Source: Allium sativum (taxonomy: Eukaryota; Streptophyta; Magnoliopsida; Asparagales; Amaryllidaceae). From it: DNA of 64,000 nt. The notes under the pieces are model-generated. The model was not told where the DNA came from, ran no database searches, and was given only the letters and a program-made list of their open reading frames with translations. A program made the position numbers and the translations under genes. The stretch's first letter is position 1. Each line of letters begins with the position of its first letter. The stretch spans positions 458,432,310 to 458,496,309 of the forward strand of contig CM060912.1 in the NCBI GenBank assembly GCA_030737875.1, written 5' to 3'. This document shows, one piece after another, positions 46,621 to 58,780 of the stretch.

Positions 46621-47835
46621 GAAAATTTCCTGCATATCTCCCTAACCCATGACCTGCTTTCATTATCTCATCCCCATATCATTTTTTCCTACCCAACCAA
46701 ACATTTCCCAACCTCCAACTCCGCTGCCACCCCCTCCCCCCCCACCCCCAACGGACGCCGACCACCTCCGACGCCATGTAGGAGCATCTCCAACCCATGT
46801 CCACCCTCCTACCTCTCCAAATCTGGTAATTTCTATAAACCTAAAATTTAGGGTTTTTTGATTTAAGGATTAATTTAGACTATGATTGATCTCTACTTGT
46901 TAGTGTATTATATTATGTCATGTTATACCCTAATTGCTATTATTATCACAATAATGATCAAGTTATTAGCAATTTCAAAATTTTCTAATTTAGTATATTA
47001 CGTTTGTTTATGTAGTTTTGGTTAGTACTGAATGTATGTGTGTGATAGAGTTTGCAAATAGTATAATTTACGCAAATACAAAGTGTATATTATGTTGAGT
47101 GATTGTAGTTTTGGATAATTTGTGCAAATTTGAGTTTTGTGCTTATGCGAAATGATTTGATGTATAAATGATTTTAATAGAAATCATCGTAGTTAGAATT
47201 TAGTAAATTGCAAAAATATATAATTTAGTACACATGTAATAAAATGGTAAAATATAAACCAAATGTATATTTAAATTTAGTATAGACAAATATTTAAACC
47301 CTTAGTTATTATTTGGCCCCATCTGACAAGTGTTGTATATGATCGCTGTATGAATATTCTTTTTTCTACAAAACAGACATCTATATTCATCCGATAGATC
47401 ATTTGTCGGATTCGTCCATGTATTGGACAAGTTACAAACATTATAAAGTAATTATATTTCGTATATCATATCACTTCGAACGGTTCATAAAATTTTGATG
47501 GCATTTCCTTTACATTCCTTGTGTACACGCACGTGTGTACGATGCAGGGAACAAGAGGTAAATGCTGCTGCCAAAATTTTGTGAAATCGTTTAAAATGAT
47601 ATGATTTACGAAATATAATTACTATTGTGTTTGTAATGGGAAGTAGGATGACCGACCATCAAAAAAGACACATAAGCGTCAATGAACTAATAGTTGTTTA
47701 TTTAAAATAAAGTTTGCAAAAAAATAATATAAAATTAATTTTTTCATGTTTACTAAATCAGTAAATAAAATTTAAGCAACATATAAAATTAACGATTACA
47801 TTTTTTACTTCATCATAGGTTTTAAAGTAGGAAAA
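46621..47835 (+). other. CACTA 5' region, no gene seen
   Basis: 46620-46830 is C-rich (likely leader or promoter), the rest is AT-rich. No frame with family signal before 47836. Confidence 0.5.
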
Positions 47836-50800
47836 ATGACCAATTACTTTATTGATCGGAGCTGGATGTATCAAAAAAGGGAAATTAGTGGAGCAATAAG
47901 TGAAAATTTTGAAAATGGGGGTAAAAGTGTTCATTGAATTTGTTATAAGTAATATTGGAAGCAATACAAAAATTTGTTGTCCATTTAGTAGATGCAAATT
48001 GTTGAACTATTTAATACTGAGTATGGTTAAGATTCATTTGCGCCAATACGGTTTCCTACTCAATTATTTACTGTGGGATCGTCATAGAGAAATTGTAGCC
48101 CCAATACTTAAGAACAGTCGATGGAGGTCAATAGTCTTGAAGTTAGCATGGATCTCATAGAAAATATGGTCGAAGATGTTGCACGATCAATGTTCCCTAC
48201 CTTCAAATTGGTAACGACGATGTTAACGTTGAAGAGGAACCAAATGTTGAAGCTAAAAAAATATATGATTTATTGAATAGTGCTAAAAAAAACCTTTGGA
48301 ATGGATGTGAAAGCGCACTCAATTATCGGTAACTGCAGAATACATTGCAATGAAATCAAAATACAACCTTATAGAAGTTGGATTTACAACCGTTGTTCAA
48401 GCTGCTAAACGCCATATGCCATCCGATAATTTAATGTGCGAAAATTATTTATGAAGTGAAAAAACTTATGTCATCTTTCGGTTCGCCATATCAGAAAATA
48501 GATACATGTTTAAAGGGTTGCATGTTGTATTGGAAAGAAGACAACAATCTTAGAAAATGTAAGTTTTGTAATCAAGAAAGATACAAACCAAGGAAAAAGA
48601 AGGGAAAAGAAGTTCCTACAAGTATAAGCATTATTTACCCATCACTTCTAGACTTCAACAGTTATATGCATCATTTGTAATAGCGCAACATATGAGATGA
48701 CACAGTGTGAGAACACCTCAATAAGGCACGTTGACACACTCATCGGATGGAGAAGCATGGAAATATTTTGACAAGAAATATCCGGATTTGCCAGCGTAGA
48801 GCCATAATGTTAGACTAGGTCTATGTACAAATGGCTTCACACAGTTTTCTCAGTTTGATTCTAAATATTTATCTTAGCCTATAATAATCACACCTCACAA
48901 TCTACTCCCGTGGATGTGTATGAAAACTACATACATGTCTTACAGTTATCATCCCTGGCCCTGATGATCCGACACAGGGCATTGATGTTTACTTACAAAC
49001 GTTAATCGAGGAATTGAAAAAATTACTGTTTGAAGGAGTTGAAACATACGATATATCCAGAAAGAATTTTTTTCAAATGTTCGCTTCTTTGTTATGGACA
49101 ATTAGTTATTTCTCTGCATATGCAATGCTTTCAGTTTGGAGTACGACCGGTCGTTTTGCTTGTCCTTATTGCATGAAAGAAACACAAGCATTTTCGTTAC
49201 CATATAGGAAGAAAATTTCATGGTTTGATTGTCATCGATGTTTTCTTCGTATTAATCATACTTTTAGAAGAGACAAAAAAATATTTCACGTCTAGTACAC
49301 ATGAGGCTCTACGGCCACCAACGGTTTGGTCAAGCGAGGAAATATATGAGCTTGTAAAAGATTATCCAAAGATACATGAAACCGGAAAACAAATTGATTT
49401 TCAAGGTAAATCGATGATTCATAATTGGTGCAAACAGAGTATGTTCTGGGAATTGCCTTATTGGAAACATCTCTTAATCTGTCATAACATTGACGTGATG
49501 TATAACGAGAAAAACGTATTTGATAATTTGTTTAATGCAGTTCTGAATGTGAAGGGCAGGACTAAGGACGATTTGAAATCTATACATGATATAGAGGAAA
49601 TATGCAATAGTCCTGAGCTTCATATGAAGCCCAATGACAGTAAAAAAACTCAAAGCATGCTATGAACTAGATAACAACCAAGTTAAAGTACTGTTAAAAT
49701 GGGTGGAAGAATTACGTTTTCCCGATGGAATTTCCTCTAATATTCGTAGATGTGTCGACAAAAAAAATGGAAGACTGAATGGAATGAAAAGCCATGATTG
49801 TCATGTAATGATGGAAAATTTGTTACCCATCACATTCAAAGAATTGCTACTTGGAAAAGTTTGGAATGTAATAACGGAACTTAGCTTATTTTACAAGGAG
49901 CTTTGTTCAACTACGTTAAAAATTGTCCGTCTACTTAAACTTGAAGAAGAAATCCCTGTACTGCTATGCAAACTGGAGAAAATATTTCCTTTGGGTTTAT
50001 TTTAATATAATGGAGCATTTACTTGTTCATCTTCCAAAGGAAGCATGTCTTCGAGGTCCTGTGCAATATGGATGGATGTATCCATTCGAAAGGTTTGTTA
50101 TTATACTAAGTATTCAAATGTTAATTTAATTATAAATAGAACTTAATATTGAACTGAACTATTTTTTTATTAGGTACTTAAATCATTTAAAGAAAAAAGT
50201 GAGACAAAAAGCTCGAGTTGAAGGTTCTATTCGCAAATCGTATATCAAAGAAGAGGCTTCTTTTTTTCTCTCATTATTTTAATGATCATGTGAACTTATC
50301 ATTTGGAACCGTTCCGCGTAATAATGAGAAGTTGAACAAGGTTCTTCTTCTGAAGCAACATTATCTATTTTTAAACAATATGGCCGACATGTTGGAAAAT
50401 GTGTGGAAATATGGCTGAATGATAAAAGTTACCATGTAGCACACACATATATTCTTCTTAATTATACCGAAGTTCCTCCTTTTGTCAGATAATCATTTTT
50501 TTTCTTCAAATTTTGTTAAATTTAAGTTACACGTGTTAATAATAATGTAACATATCATGTTTGTGTTTATAGTATTTATGAATCACAAAGTCCAACCGGT
50601 GATCTAAGCATAGATTTCAGCAGTTGGTTCAAGAACTACGTTTCTGATCCCACAATCAGGTGCTTGACGAAGGACTAAAACATTTGGCCTTTGGAATGAA
50701 AAGAAAAGTTAAAACGTATCCAATATTTTTTGTTAATGGGTACAAATTCAACACCAAATAATATAGTGCTGAAAAATTAACAAACAATACTGGTGTGTTT

Positions 50801-51370
50801 GTTTTAAAGGTAGTGATGATCCTAATAATCAAATAAATGATTTTTATGGCGAGTTAACTCAGATTTTGAAATTGATATATTTTACAAGGCCCGCAGAGGA
50901 TTATTTGTTTAGATGCAATTGGTTCAGCAATGTTTCAGGCTCTGATATTAACATGCATCCAAAGTATAATCTTGTAAAAATTAAACATACTTCAAGTTAT
51001 CAAAAGTACGACACTTTTGTACTAGCTAAACAAGCCCTACAAGCTTATTATTCCCCTTACCCGTCTCTAAAAAGAGATAAAGCAGATTGGTCTGTATTTT
51101 TTAAAACCAAGGCAAGATTTACGTTCGATGGACATAATATTCCTGATGGACAAGCCTATCAAGCAGACCTGGAGGAAAATGTTGTAATAACAATTGTAGA
51201 CGATCAAACTGATTTTGGACCTTTAAATGATGAGACAAATGTATTAATCGATGCATTTGAGAGTGTAGAGGAAAACGATATAGAACACAAAACCGAGTCT
51301 GAATCAGAAAATGACGAAGACCGAGTAAAATCTGGTAATTTTCACAACTATTCACATTACATTTAACTAT
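47836..51370 (+). pseudogene. CACTA transposase (TNP2 type), inactivated
   Basis: The enzyme cuts and moves CACTA elements. ATG 47836 begins a Transpos_assoc-like part (DRSWMYQKREISG; after a frameshift VFIEFVISN, ICCPFSRCKL). Next come SSFGSPYQKID, GCMLYWKEDNN and CKFCNQERYKP (about 48470-48590), then the TNP2 part: YPDLPA, NVRLGLCTNGF, IIPGPDDPTQGIDVYL, GVETYDISRKNFFQMFASLL, FACPYCM and ISWFDCHR (about 48780-49250). A DUF4218-like part follows: FPDGISSN, GMKSHDCHVMME, KLEKIFPLG, VHLPKEA, GPVQYGWMYPFERF (49700-50090), an intron, then a DUF4216-like part (RDKADWSVFFKTKARFTFDG). Many stops and several frameshifts interrupt it. Confidence 0.92.
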
Positions 51371-51539
51371 GTTTAATACTGCATTTATCCAAGTTATTCA
51401 ATTTTAATGACAATAAGTATATAATCACATACACAACACATACACAACATAACAACTGTATTGCATGTGTTGCTTTTTTAACAGTTAATCATATCATAAT
51501 TATTGTGAATTGTATATGTATCAATGTGGCAGGTATATT

Positions 51540-51888
51540 ATGTCTGGCTCTCGACGACGTGGCGGTGAGAGTACTGCCTTCGATAACCTAACGGTAATGA
51601 ATCCTTTTGCATACATACAATAAATTAACGTTTAAATATATAGTGTTATATTATTTTATATGCTGATATAACATTTTTTACTATTCATTCTATTTGCAGA
51701 CTCGACAAGCTAAGAAGGCCCAATACAAAGAAGAAATTAAAGAGCTTAGAATCATGATTAAGCAGCTACATGAGCAAAGTCATCTTCAGACTATGCAGTT
51801 GGAGCAATTAAATCAGAAGTTTGCGAAGTATATGCATAATCATGATAGTCGTCCTTCGTCGTCGGGTGATTCCGGAAGGGATGCTTGA
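51540..51888 (+). CDS. Two-exon C-terminal piece with a short coiled coil, CACTA
   Basis: Exon 51540-51593 (MSGSRRRGGESTAFDNLT), donor GTAATG, acceptor TTTGCAG, exon 51700-51888 (TRQAKKAQYKEEIKELRI...SSSGDSGRDA, TGA at 51886-51888). The second exon is a heptad-like helix (IKELRIMIKQLHEQ, LEQLNQKF) with a Ser-rich tail. It may be the end of the transposase transcript or a separate small CACTA protein. Splice phase is clean and there is no stop, in contrast to the upstream part. Confidence 0.55.
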
Positions 51889-52418
51889 GGTATGTGTTTT
51901 CTATGACTTGAAGGTGGTGACATTTTGTTTGAACGTTGTATATTTTGGTATGGAGTGGGTGAGTATGATACTTTTGATGGTTTGTGGACATGTAATTTTG
52001 ATGTATTTGGTTTATGAACATGTATGTGTGTTGGTTTCTGGATGTTCGGATGGTTTGTTTTGTTTATATTGATGTTTCTTTGATTTATTTTGGTTGTTTA
52101 TATTGTTATTGATATATATGTGGAATTGACTGGAATTGGAATGGTGAAATTGATTGGATTGGAAATGGGGTGGCTAGAAGGTTATCTGCTTGCTGTTATA
52201 AAAAAAACCCAGTTTTTCCAATGGTCACCAATGGTTGTTTCGACATTGTTTTTAAACGGTTTCCAACGGTGGGCACTGTTTAAAGCCGTTGGATCAGCCA
52301 TTGGAAATAGTCCATTGGATCCATTGGAAGCCGTTGAAACTCGTGAACATTATTCCAATGGCTTCAAACGGCCACTAACGGCTTTGAACAGTTGGAATAG
52401 CCGTGTATTTTAGTAGTG
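51889..52418 (+). repeat. CACTA right subterminal and terminal region
   Basis: From about 52205 to the end there are ten or so CCAATGG, GCCGTTGG and AACGGC motifs, then GGAATAGCCGTG and TTTTAGTAGTG. 51889-52200 is T- and G-rich with no gene. Confidence 0.85.
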
Positions 52419-52421
52419 ATT

Positions 52422-53739
52422 ATTGAAATTTTCATATTATTATTAGTGACCAAACTAATAAATATTACTTAATTACCTTTTTCTTATTACTTTTAACTTA
52501 AGGCTGCATAATTAATTTAAACACATGAACTAAAACATAAAACAAAGGAAAAAGTGAGGTGAGTTTTGTAAATAACCACGACAATTTTGATTATAGGTAT
52601 TTTTAAGTTAAATGTAGATTTTTATGATACAACACATAATAAATATATTTTACAATTTTATACACCTGTATTTTAAGTTAAATGGTAAACAATAAAAACT
52701 TAAACTTGTTAGTGTCGTTTTATGCTATTTATATATCCTAATTGAAAACAAAATTATTTTTATAGTAAGCCATACACAATGACCTTAATAGACACAATTC
52801 AACATTGCTCGGAACCAAAGTAGAAAATATTGTAACAACAACTTCCCATTAACATGTGATTCAGGGATCGAATTGAAAAACTAAACCCAACTTTGGCCCA
52901 AAAAAAAGGGTTTTATTACTTTTATTAGTATAATAGTCGTATACATATGAATTATGGGGTTTTTTAATATCTATTAGAAACATCAATAAATATTAGGTAA
53001 TTAAATTTATTTCAATTGTTTAATTTTTGTATTATGTAGTTAATAAATGTGTATGGATCTGAATATAAAATGTTAGAAATTAATCGATGAATCATTTGTA
53101 GATATTAAGTTTCAAATTTATATCATAATGTAAAAAAATGAGAGGTTTAGTTAAATAATTTAATTGATAGTTAAAAGATTAGAGAGAATTAGCAAAAGAG
53201 AGAAAACCCCTAAAATTAAGGGAAGAACAAGAAATTCTTCTGCTTTACTGTTATTTAATAGATATGGGCACCATTCAATGAAAAAGAAAATATATGTAAT
53301 ATGCAGAAAAATGTTGAGATGGAGAAAATAGGTAAAGCTACTTGATAGTTCATACTTCATATTAGATCAAATTTTAACTCGCAGCACTTCAATACAAGGT
53401 TAACATGCAAGGTAACCTGAAATTTTATAATTCAGTGCTTTAATAAGGGACTTATAATGTAATACTATTTCAAACCAAAATGAACAATTTATTGCTCTTC
53501 GTTGTTAAGTAAATCTAGATTGATAACTTAATGTAATTTGCTTCCTTAAAATAAACAAATTATTGCCAATATTAACGAAGTGCTCTCAAGCTTTTGAACA
53601 TTTCCTTTTGATTTCGAGCACTAGTAAACCGTCAACCGCTATAAAGAGAAGACGATATTGAAATTACTAATCAAATTTGAATAATCAGAGGACAAAGTTA
53701 TGACTTAGAAAATAACACTCATATAACATTACCGGCAGA
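52422..53739. other. AT-rich DNA, no gene seen
   Basis: Contains near 52555-52700 a weak further copy of the ~350-bp unit found at 18050-19200. Short frames only. Confidence 0.45.
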
Positions 53740-55640
53740 GAGTTAAAAAACAAAACTACATTGGAAGTACTATAAGACAGAATTCATAGAAAATAAGAAA
53801 GTAATCTTAGTTTTCATAAATTTATCCAGGTAAGATAGCAAAATTTTGTTTCCATGAAGTTAGATTTAGTCAGAAATATGTTTTCTAGAATGCTGAATAT
53901 CTGGATAGTAAATTGGTGGACAAAAACAACTTCAAACATCTTTAACAATTAAGTTCATTCATTTGCTCTAGAACTCACACACCTTAAACATATTAACTAC
54001 TTATGGCCGAACACCAAATACAATCTTTGCTTGAATTTAAATGTTGAGCGAACAAAGCTACAACTCATATTGTATGGAGGAAATCATGTAATCTCATATT
54101 TCCTTGTCGCACAGTAAATTAGAACACAACCTTTCACAAATTTCGCAAAAAAATTACTTCACTTGCAAAGAAAAAGAGTGTATTTCTGTAAAATAGCTCA
54201 ATGTTCTAATTGATCGAACACACCGGGACAAAAGAATATGGGACAAGGCCATTTCGTCTTTGGTGTTCATTAGTTCATACTGGGATCCAGGGAATGGGGA
54301 ATGAATGCATGATAATTACCATAAACAAGAAACAAAAAAATGATTCATTTATTTGTCCATAGTCAAGACCACTAACAACCAAACATATTAGCACTTGATA
54401 ACCGAACATATAGCAAATATGTTACATTAAAAGTACTATAAGACAGAATTCACAGAAAATAAGAAAGTAATTTTAGTTTTCATAACTTTATTCAGGTAAG
54501 ATAGCAAAATTTTGTTTACATGAAGTTAGATTAAGCCAGAAATATGTTTTCTAGTATGTTGAATATCTGGATAGTAACTTGGTGGACAAAAACAACTTCA
54601 AACATCTTTAAGTGCATTCAATTGCTTTAGAAACTCACACCTTAAACATATTAACTACTTATGGCCGAACATTGGATACGATCTTTGCTTGAATTTAAAT
54701 GTTGAATTGACAAAGCTACAATATGTTGTATGGAGAAATCATGTAATCTCATATTTCCTTGTCTTACAGCAAATTAGAACACAACATTTTCCAAATTTTC
54801 CAAAAAACTACTTCACTTGCAAAGGAAAGAGTATATTTTTGTAAAATAACTCAATGTTCTTATTAACCGAACAGACTGAGACAAAAGAATATGGGACAAG
54901 GCCATTTCGTCGTTGGTGTTCATACTGGGATCCAGAGAATGGGGAATGAATGCATGATAATTACCATAAACAAGAAACAAAAAAATGATTCATTTATTTG
55001 CGCATAGTCAAGACCACTAACAACCAAACATATTAGCACTTGATAACCGAACATATAGCAAATATGTTACATTAGAAGTACTATAAGACAGAATTCATAG
55101 AAAATAAGAAAGTAATTTTAGTTTTCATAAATTTATTCAGGTAAGATAGCAAAATTTTGTTTACATGAAGTTAGATTAAGCCAGAAATATGTTTTCTGGT
55201 ATGTTGAATATCTGGATAGTAACTTGGTGGACAAAAACAACTTCAAACATCTTTAAGTGCATTCAATTGCTTTAGAAACTCACACCTTAAACATATTAAC
55301 TACTTATGGCCGAACACTGGATACGATCTTTGCTTGAATTTAAATGTTGAATTGACAAAGCTACAATATGTTGTATGAAGAAATCATGTAATCTCATATT
55401 TCCTTGTCTTACAGCAAATTAGAACACAACATTTTCCAAATTTTCCAAAAAACTACTTCACTTGCAAAGGAAAGAGTATATTTTTGTAAAATAACTCAAT
55501 GTTCTTATTAACTGAACAGACTGAGACAAAAGAACATGGACAAGGCCATTTCGTCGTTGGTGTTCATACTGGGATCCAGGGAATGGGGAATGAATGCATG
55601 ATAACTATTACCATAAATGAAGCAACAAAAAATGATCCAC
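53740..55640. repeat. Three tandem ~650-bp units
   Basis: TATAAGACAGAATTCA occurs at 53771, 54437 and 55082, so units are 666 and 645 bp. Shared inner landmarks are AGGTAAGATAGCAAAATTTT, GGACAAGGCCATTTCGTC and TGGGATCCAG-GAATGGGGAA. Units 2 and 3 are more alike than either is to unit 1. A partial fourth copy (AAGACCACTAACAACCGAAC) lies near 55964. No frame is kept through the units; an 82-codon frame at 55499 covers only the last one. Confidence 0.95.
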
Positions 55641-56176
55641 TAATTTGGACATTGTCCTCCTCTAAAAGCAGCTTTATAGTTCAAATTCATCCCCTCTGCT
55701 TTGTCATAAAAGATGTGTATCATTTCAACATGATATTCAAGTACTAGTACAACGACTGCTGATTAACAATAACCATGGAAACAATCTACAGCATTCTCTA
55801 CTCCTGAGAGACGTAAAACTAACTACAAGTACAATAGAATCAATTATATATACAAGAAATAAAAACAAAAACACAGAATTATTTTGTATTGATTAGCAAA
55901 TATGTTACAAAATGTTTTTGAAAGGAAAAACAAAGATGTTGATGTATCTCTGACTTTTCAGTCAAGACCACTAACAACCGAACCTATTAGCACTTGATAA
56001 CTCAACTCTTTTTACTTTTTAGGAGCCACAGTAGGAATGAACAACACAACAAATTAAGCAACTTTCAACAGGAAAAGTGCTCATGTCAAAATGTTTAATC
56101 ATAGAGCAATGTTTTCCTTTAACGACAGAAGGTTCTGCGTAAAAGAAAAGCTTCGAGCTGCATAATGCAGAGTGCA
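55641..56176. other. No gene seen
   Basis: AT-rich, with a partial copy of the upstream tandem unit near 55964-56005. Confidence 0.5.
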
Positions 56177-56321
56177 ATTTTGTTGACACCCAAAAAGGGA
56201 TGTCAGCAAAACTTCCACCTCTGATTGGTGGAAATCAAGGGGGTCCATATGGGTCTCCCTGATTTCCACCAATCAGGGGTGGAAGTTTTGTTCACACCCC
56301 TTTTTTGGGTGTGAACAAAAT
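56177..56321. mobile_element. 145-bp near-perfect palindrome, foldback or MITE-like
   Basis: The left arm from 56177 and the right arm to 56321 are complementary over nearly their whole length, centred on CCATATGG at 56245-56252. Each arm holds an inner inverted repeat (TTTTGTTCACACCC against GGGTGTGAACAAAA in the right arm; weaker in the left). Complementarity continues loosely outside (TGCATAATG near 56159, CATAATGCA near 56329). No clear target duplication was found. Confidence 0.85.
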
Positions 56322-57695
56322 CGTATTCCATAATGCAAAGGATACCCGAATTTGAGACAGAGGTCACTAACTCCTAGGCGAGGCAGTGTATTTATTCCTT
56401 TGAGTTTTAGCAAATTTATGTTGCAGTAGTAGACTTTACAATAAAGTCAATTGCAAGGAAATTTCTAGTATCGCTTTGATTTCTTGATTGCAGAAATTGT
56501 GCATCTGTATTGTTTGTGACAAGACAATAGATGTGTAAAATTGCTCATGAAGACGAGTATACATAAATAAAAATAAAAATCCATTAGATTAAACTGTTTA
56601 TATTTAAACTTAATTATATACAAATGAAATTGGAGCCAGTGCCTTAGCTTTCAAAATTGTAAAATGCTTTGATAGTAGCATACTTTACTGTAGAACAATA
56701 TTATTGAATCAAAACTTTGCTACAGGACATTTTCTGTTTTGAAATAATAACCATCATTCTAAGTACGTACAGCTCTATTTAGTGATTGAGCTTGTTAACC
56801 AATAGTTGTAGGGTTAGTGGATCCCCCTTATCGGTATTAGGCTATCAGCTTCATTTTCACGTGGAGATTGAAACTTGATATAGTCACTTGTCCACGCAGC
56901 ACCAATTGTTCTGTACCCGTTTGTCCTGTCCTCAGTGTCCCACCCAATCACAGTCTCCTGATTTCCACCTTTTGCAGTTAAATCTCTGAATTGTCAGAGG
57001 ACTTAAATGCAAAAAAACGAAAACAAAGAGATTTGATTGGAGGGATATGAGAGGACAGAGGAAATGAGCTCCTTGTCTACTTACTTTGTTCCTACACAAC
57101 CAATAAATGCGATTCATTAATCGTCCTTACAAATGGGTTGAATTACCCAATTATGAATATTTAATTAAATATAATAGGGGGTGATTTAGTTGGCCCATCA
57201 TACAAAATTTTAAAATATCAGAAACAAGAAATCCAAGTTTTAAAATTTTAAATATATACTCCTACCACTACATGGGAATTGCTAAAATTTTCATTTAAAC
57301 CATAATAACTTCATCATAATGACTCATAATCGAATAAGATTGTGACCCTTAACTCGCATCATCACTACAAACAATATGTAACATTCAAATATTAGCTCCT
57401 CACGACGAATAAAAGTTGTATAAGTAATAAATAGCATTTTACATTCCTACATTTAAAATTTGACAACACAAAAGTCATTATCTTTTTTTTCCCTTAACAA
57501 TGTCAACTGGGTAAAATGGACCTTTACGGAGAAAAAATATACAAACACAACAAAAAAAGGACAAAGAAACAAGCCCATCAATACACTAAGAAAATAAAGG
57601 AAATAAGAACACAGAAACATAGAGGAACAACAGGCTAGGAGAAGATATCCAGCAGGTTCGAGTTTGCTTCAAAGTTGGAAGGGTTAACATGTAAC
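56322..57695. other. AT-rich DNA, no gene seen
   Basis: Only short frames. 56850-57120 is somewhat less AT-rich; a 61-codon minus frame there has no recognisable motif. Confidence 0.5.
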
Positions 57696-58286
57696 TGTTG
57701 GAATTTCTATATACTTTATGATTAAAAAATCATGAAATTCCATAGTTGAATAAATGACCCATATTGATTTAATTGAGAAAAAATCAGACAAAGTAAAATG
57801 AATTAGCGGAACCTGAATCCACAGATGTTTGCATAGAGAGGATTAACCTAATTATGTTTCCCAACATTAAGTCATGGATTTGATTATCAAACCTGACACA
57901 AGCTTCAGATCTGAATCAATAGTTGTTTCTTTCATCAACTGAATCCATGAGTGATTGTTAAAAAGAATTGACTTGGTTTTTGATCTTCCAAAGTGACACA
58001 AGTCCAGAATTAAATGTATTTCTTCTGAGGGGTAAAGAGAATACGCTGAAAACTTGTGTAATTTGAGGACCATAACCCCTAATTTATAATAGTGTAATAT
58101 TTTCAGTTCGGCCCTTCGTCAAACTAAAAATTATTCCGGTCTCTACGTATTCCTTCCATAACAGCTAAATATATTTATGCCAATAAATTTGCTACCCTAT
58201 TAGACCACTTTAATTGGCATTCACACCAAAATAGCGTTACACATTATATCTAAATGTGTGGCCCACATAATTGAAATATTATAACA
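57696..58286 (-). repeat. 3' LTR of the copia element
   Basis: 591 bp, TGTTGG...ATAACA on the plus strand. Compared with the right copy it has TTTCCCAACA inserted-or-kept near 57857 and lacks GTCATA near 57810, besides substitutions. Confidence 0.9.
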
Positions 58287-58298
58287 ATCTCCCCGCGG
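58287..58298 (-). promoter_or_regulatory. Polypurine-like tract of the copia element
   Basis: CGCGGGGAGAT on the minus strand directly before the 3' LTR. Short and partly decayed. Confidence 0.5.
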
Positions 58299-58509
58299 GC
58301 CACATATTTCAACTTTAGTGAGATCAAAATGTTCAATATTTGAACAACCTAGAATGCAAACAATACTTTATTACTTTATTTCTGATCAGGAAAAGAACTT
58401 GACATATATATGTGTGTATATATATTTATGTAACCGAAGCATAGAGCAATGAGTCATACAACAATACCAAATACAAACTCCCCCTGAACCATAATATCCT
58501 TACATAAAA

Positions 58510-58780
58510 GTTACACTAATTGAGCTACATGCTCATGAAAGACCATAAGTGATAATCTTTTGGTAAGCGGATCCGCCATAATGGAGTTTGTCAAAGTATG
58601 CTCTATGAATTATAATATATTTTGCACTCTTCCCTTATTGGAAAATAATATATTCTTTGCTGTCACAATGTACTTTAATGATCTTTCAATTATTTATTAA
58701 TAACCCACAGTCTTGTGATATAATTTTACAATTATTTTCCATAGTTGGATGTCTTGTAATTAAACATGAACAATATTTTC
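58510..58780 (-). pseudogene. Copia RNase H C-terminal remnant
   Basis: The minus strand reads NSIMADPLTKRLSLMVFHEH then HVAQLV at about 58592-58515. ADPLTK followed by F-EHV is the standard end of copia pol (IADPLTKGL...F..HV). Upstream pieces such as YIVTAKNILFSNKGRVQN, then stop, then FIEHTLT, fit the preceding RNase H segment loosely. Stops and shifts are frequent. Confidence 0.75.

Larger units (their letters stand above)
46526..52418 (+). mobile_element. CACTA (En/Spm) DNA transposon, decayed
   Basis: The right end reads TTTTAGTAGTG and the left end CGCTACTAAAA, i.e. CACTA with one A-to-G change at the left. The ends match further (GCTATTCCAAC after a six-base divergent stretch). A 3-bp duplication, ATT, flanks the element (46523-46525 and 52419-52421). 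Subterminal regions carry many CCAATGG and GCCGTTGG motifs in both orientations, as CACTA elements do for transposase binding. 5893 bp, with TNP2-type and small second coding parts on the plus strand. Confidence 0.95.
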
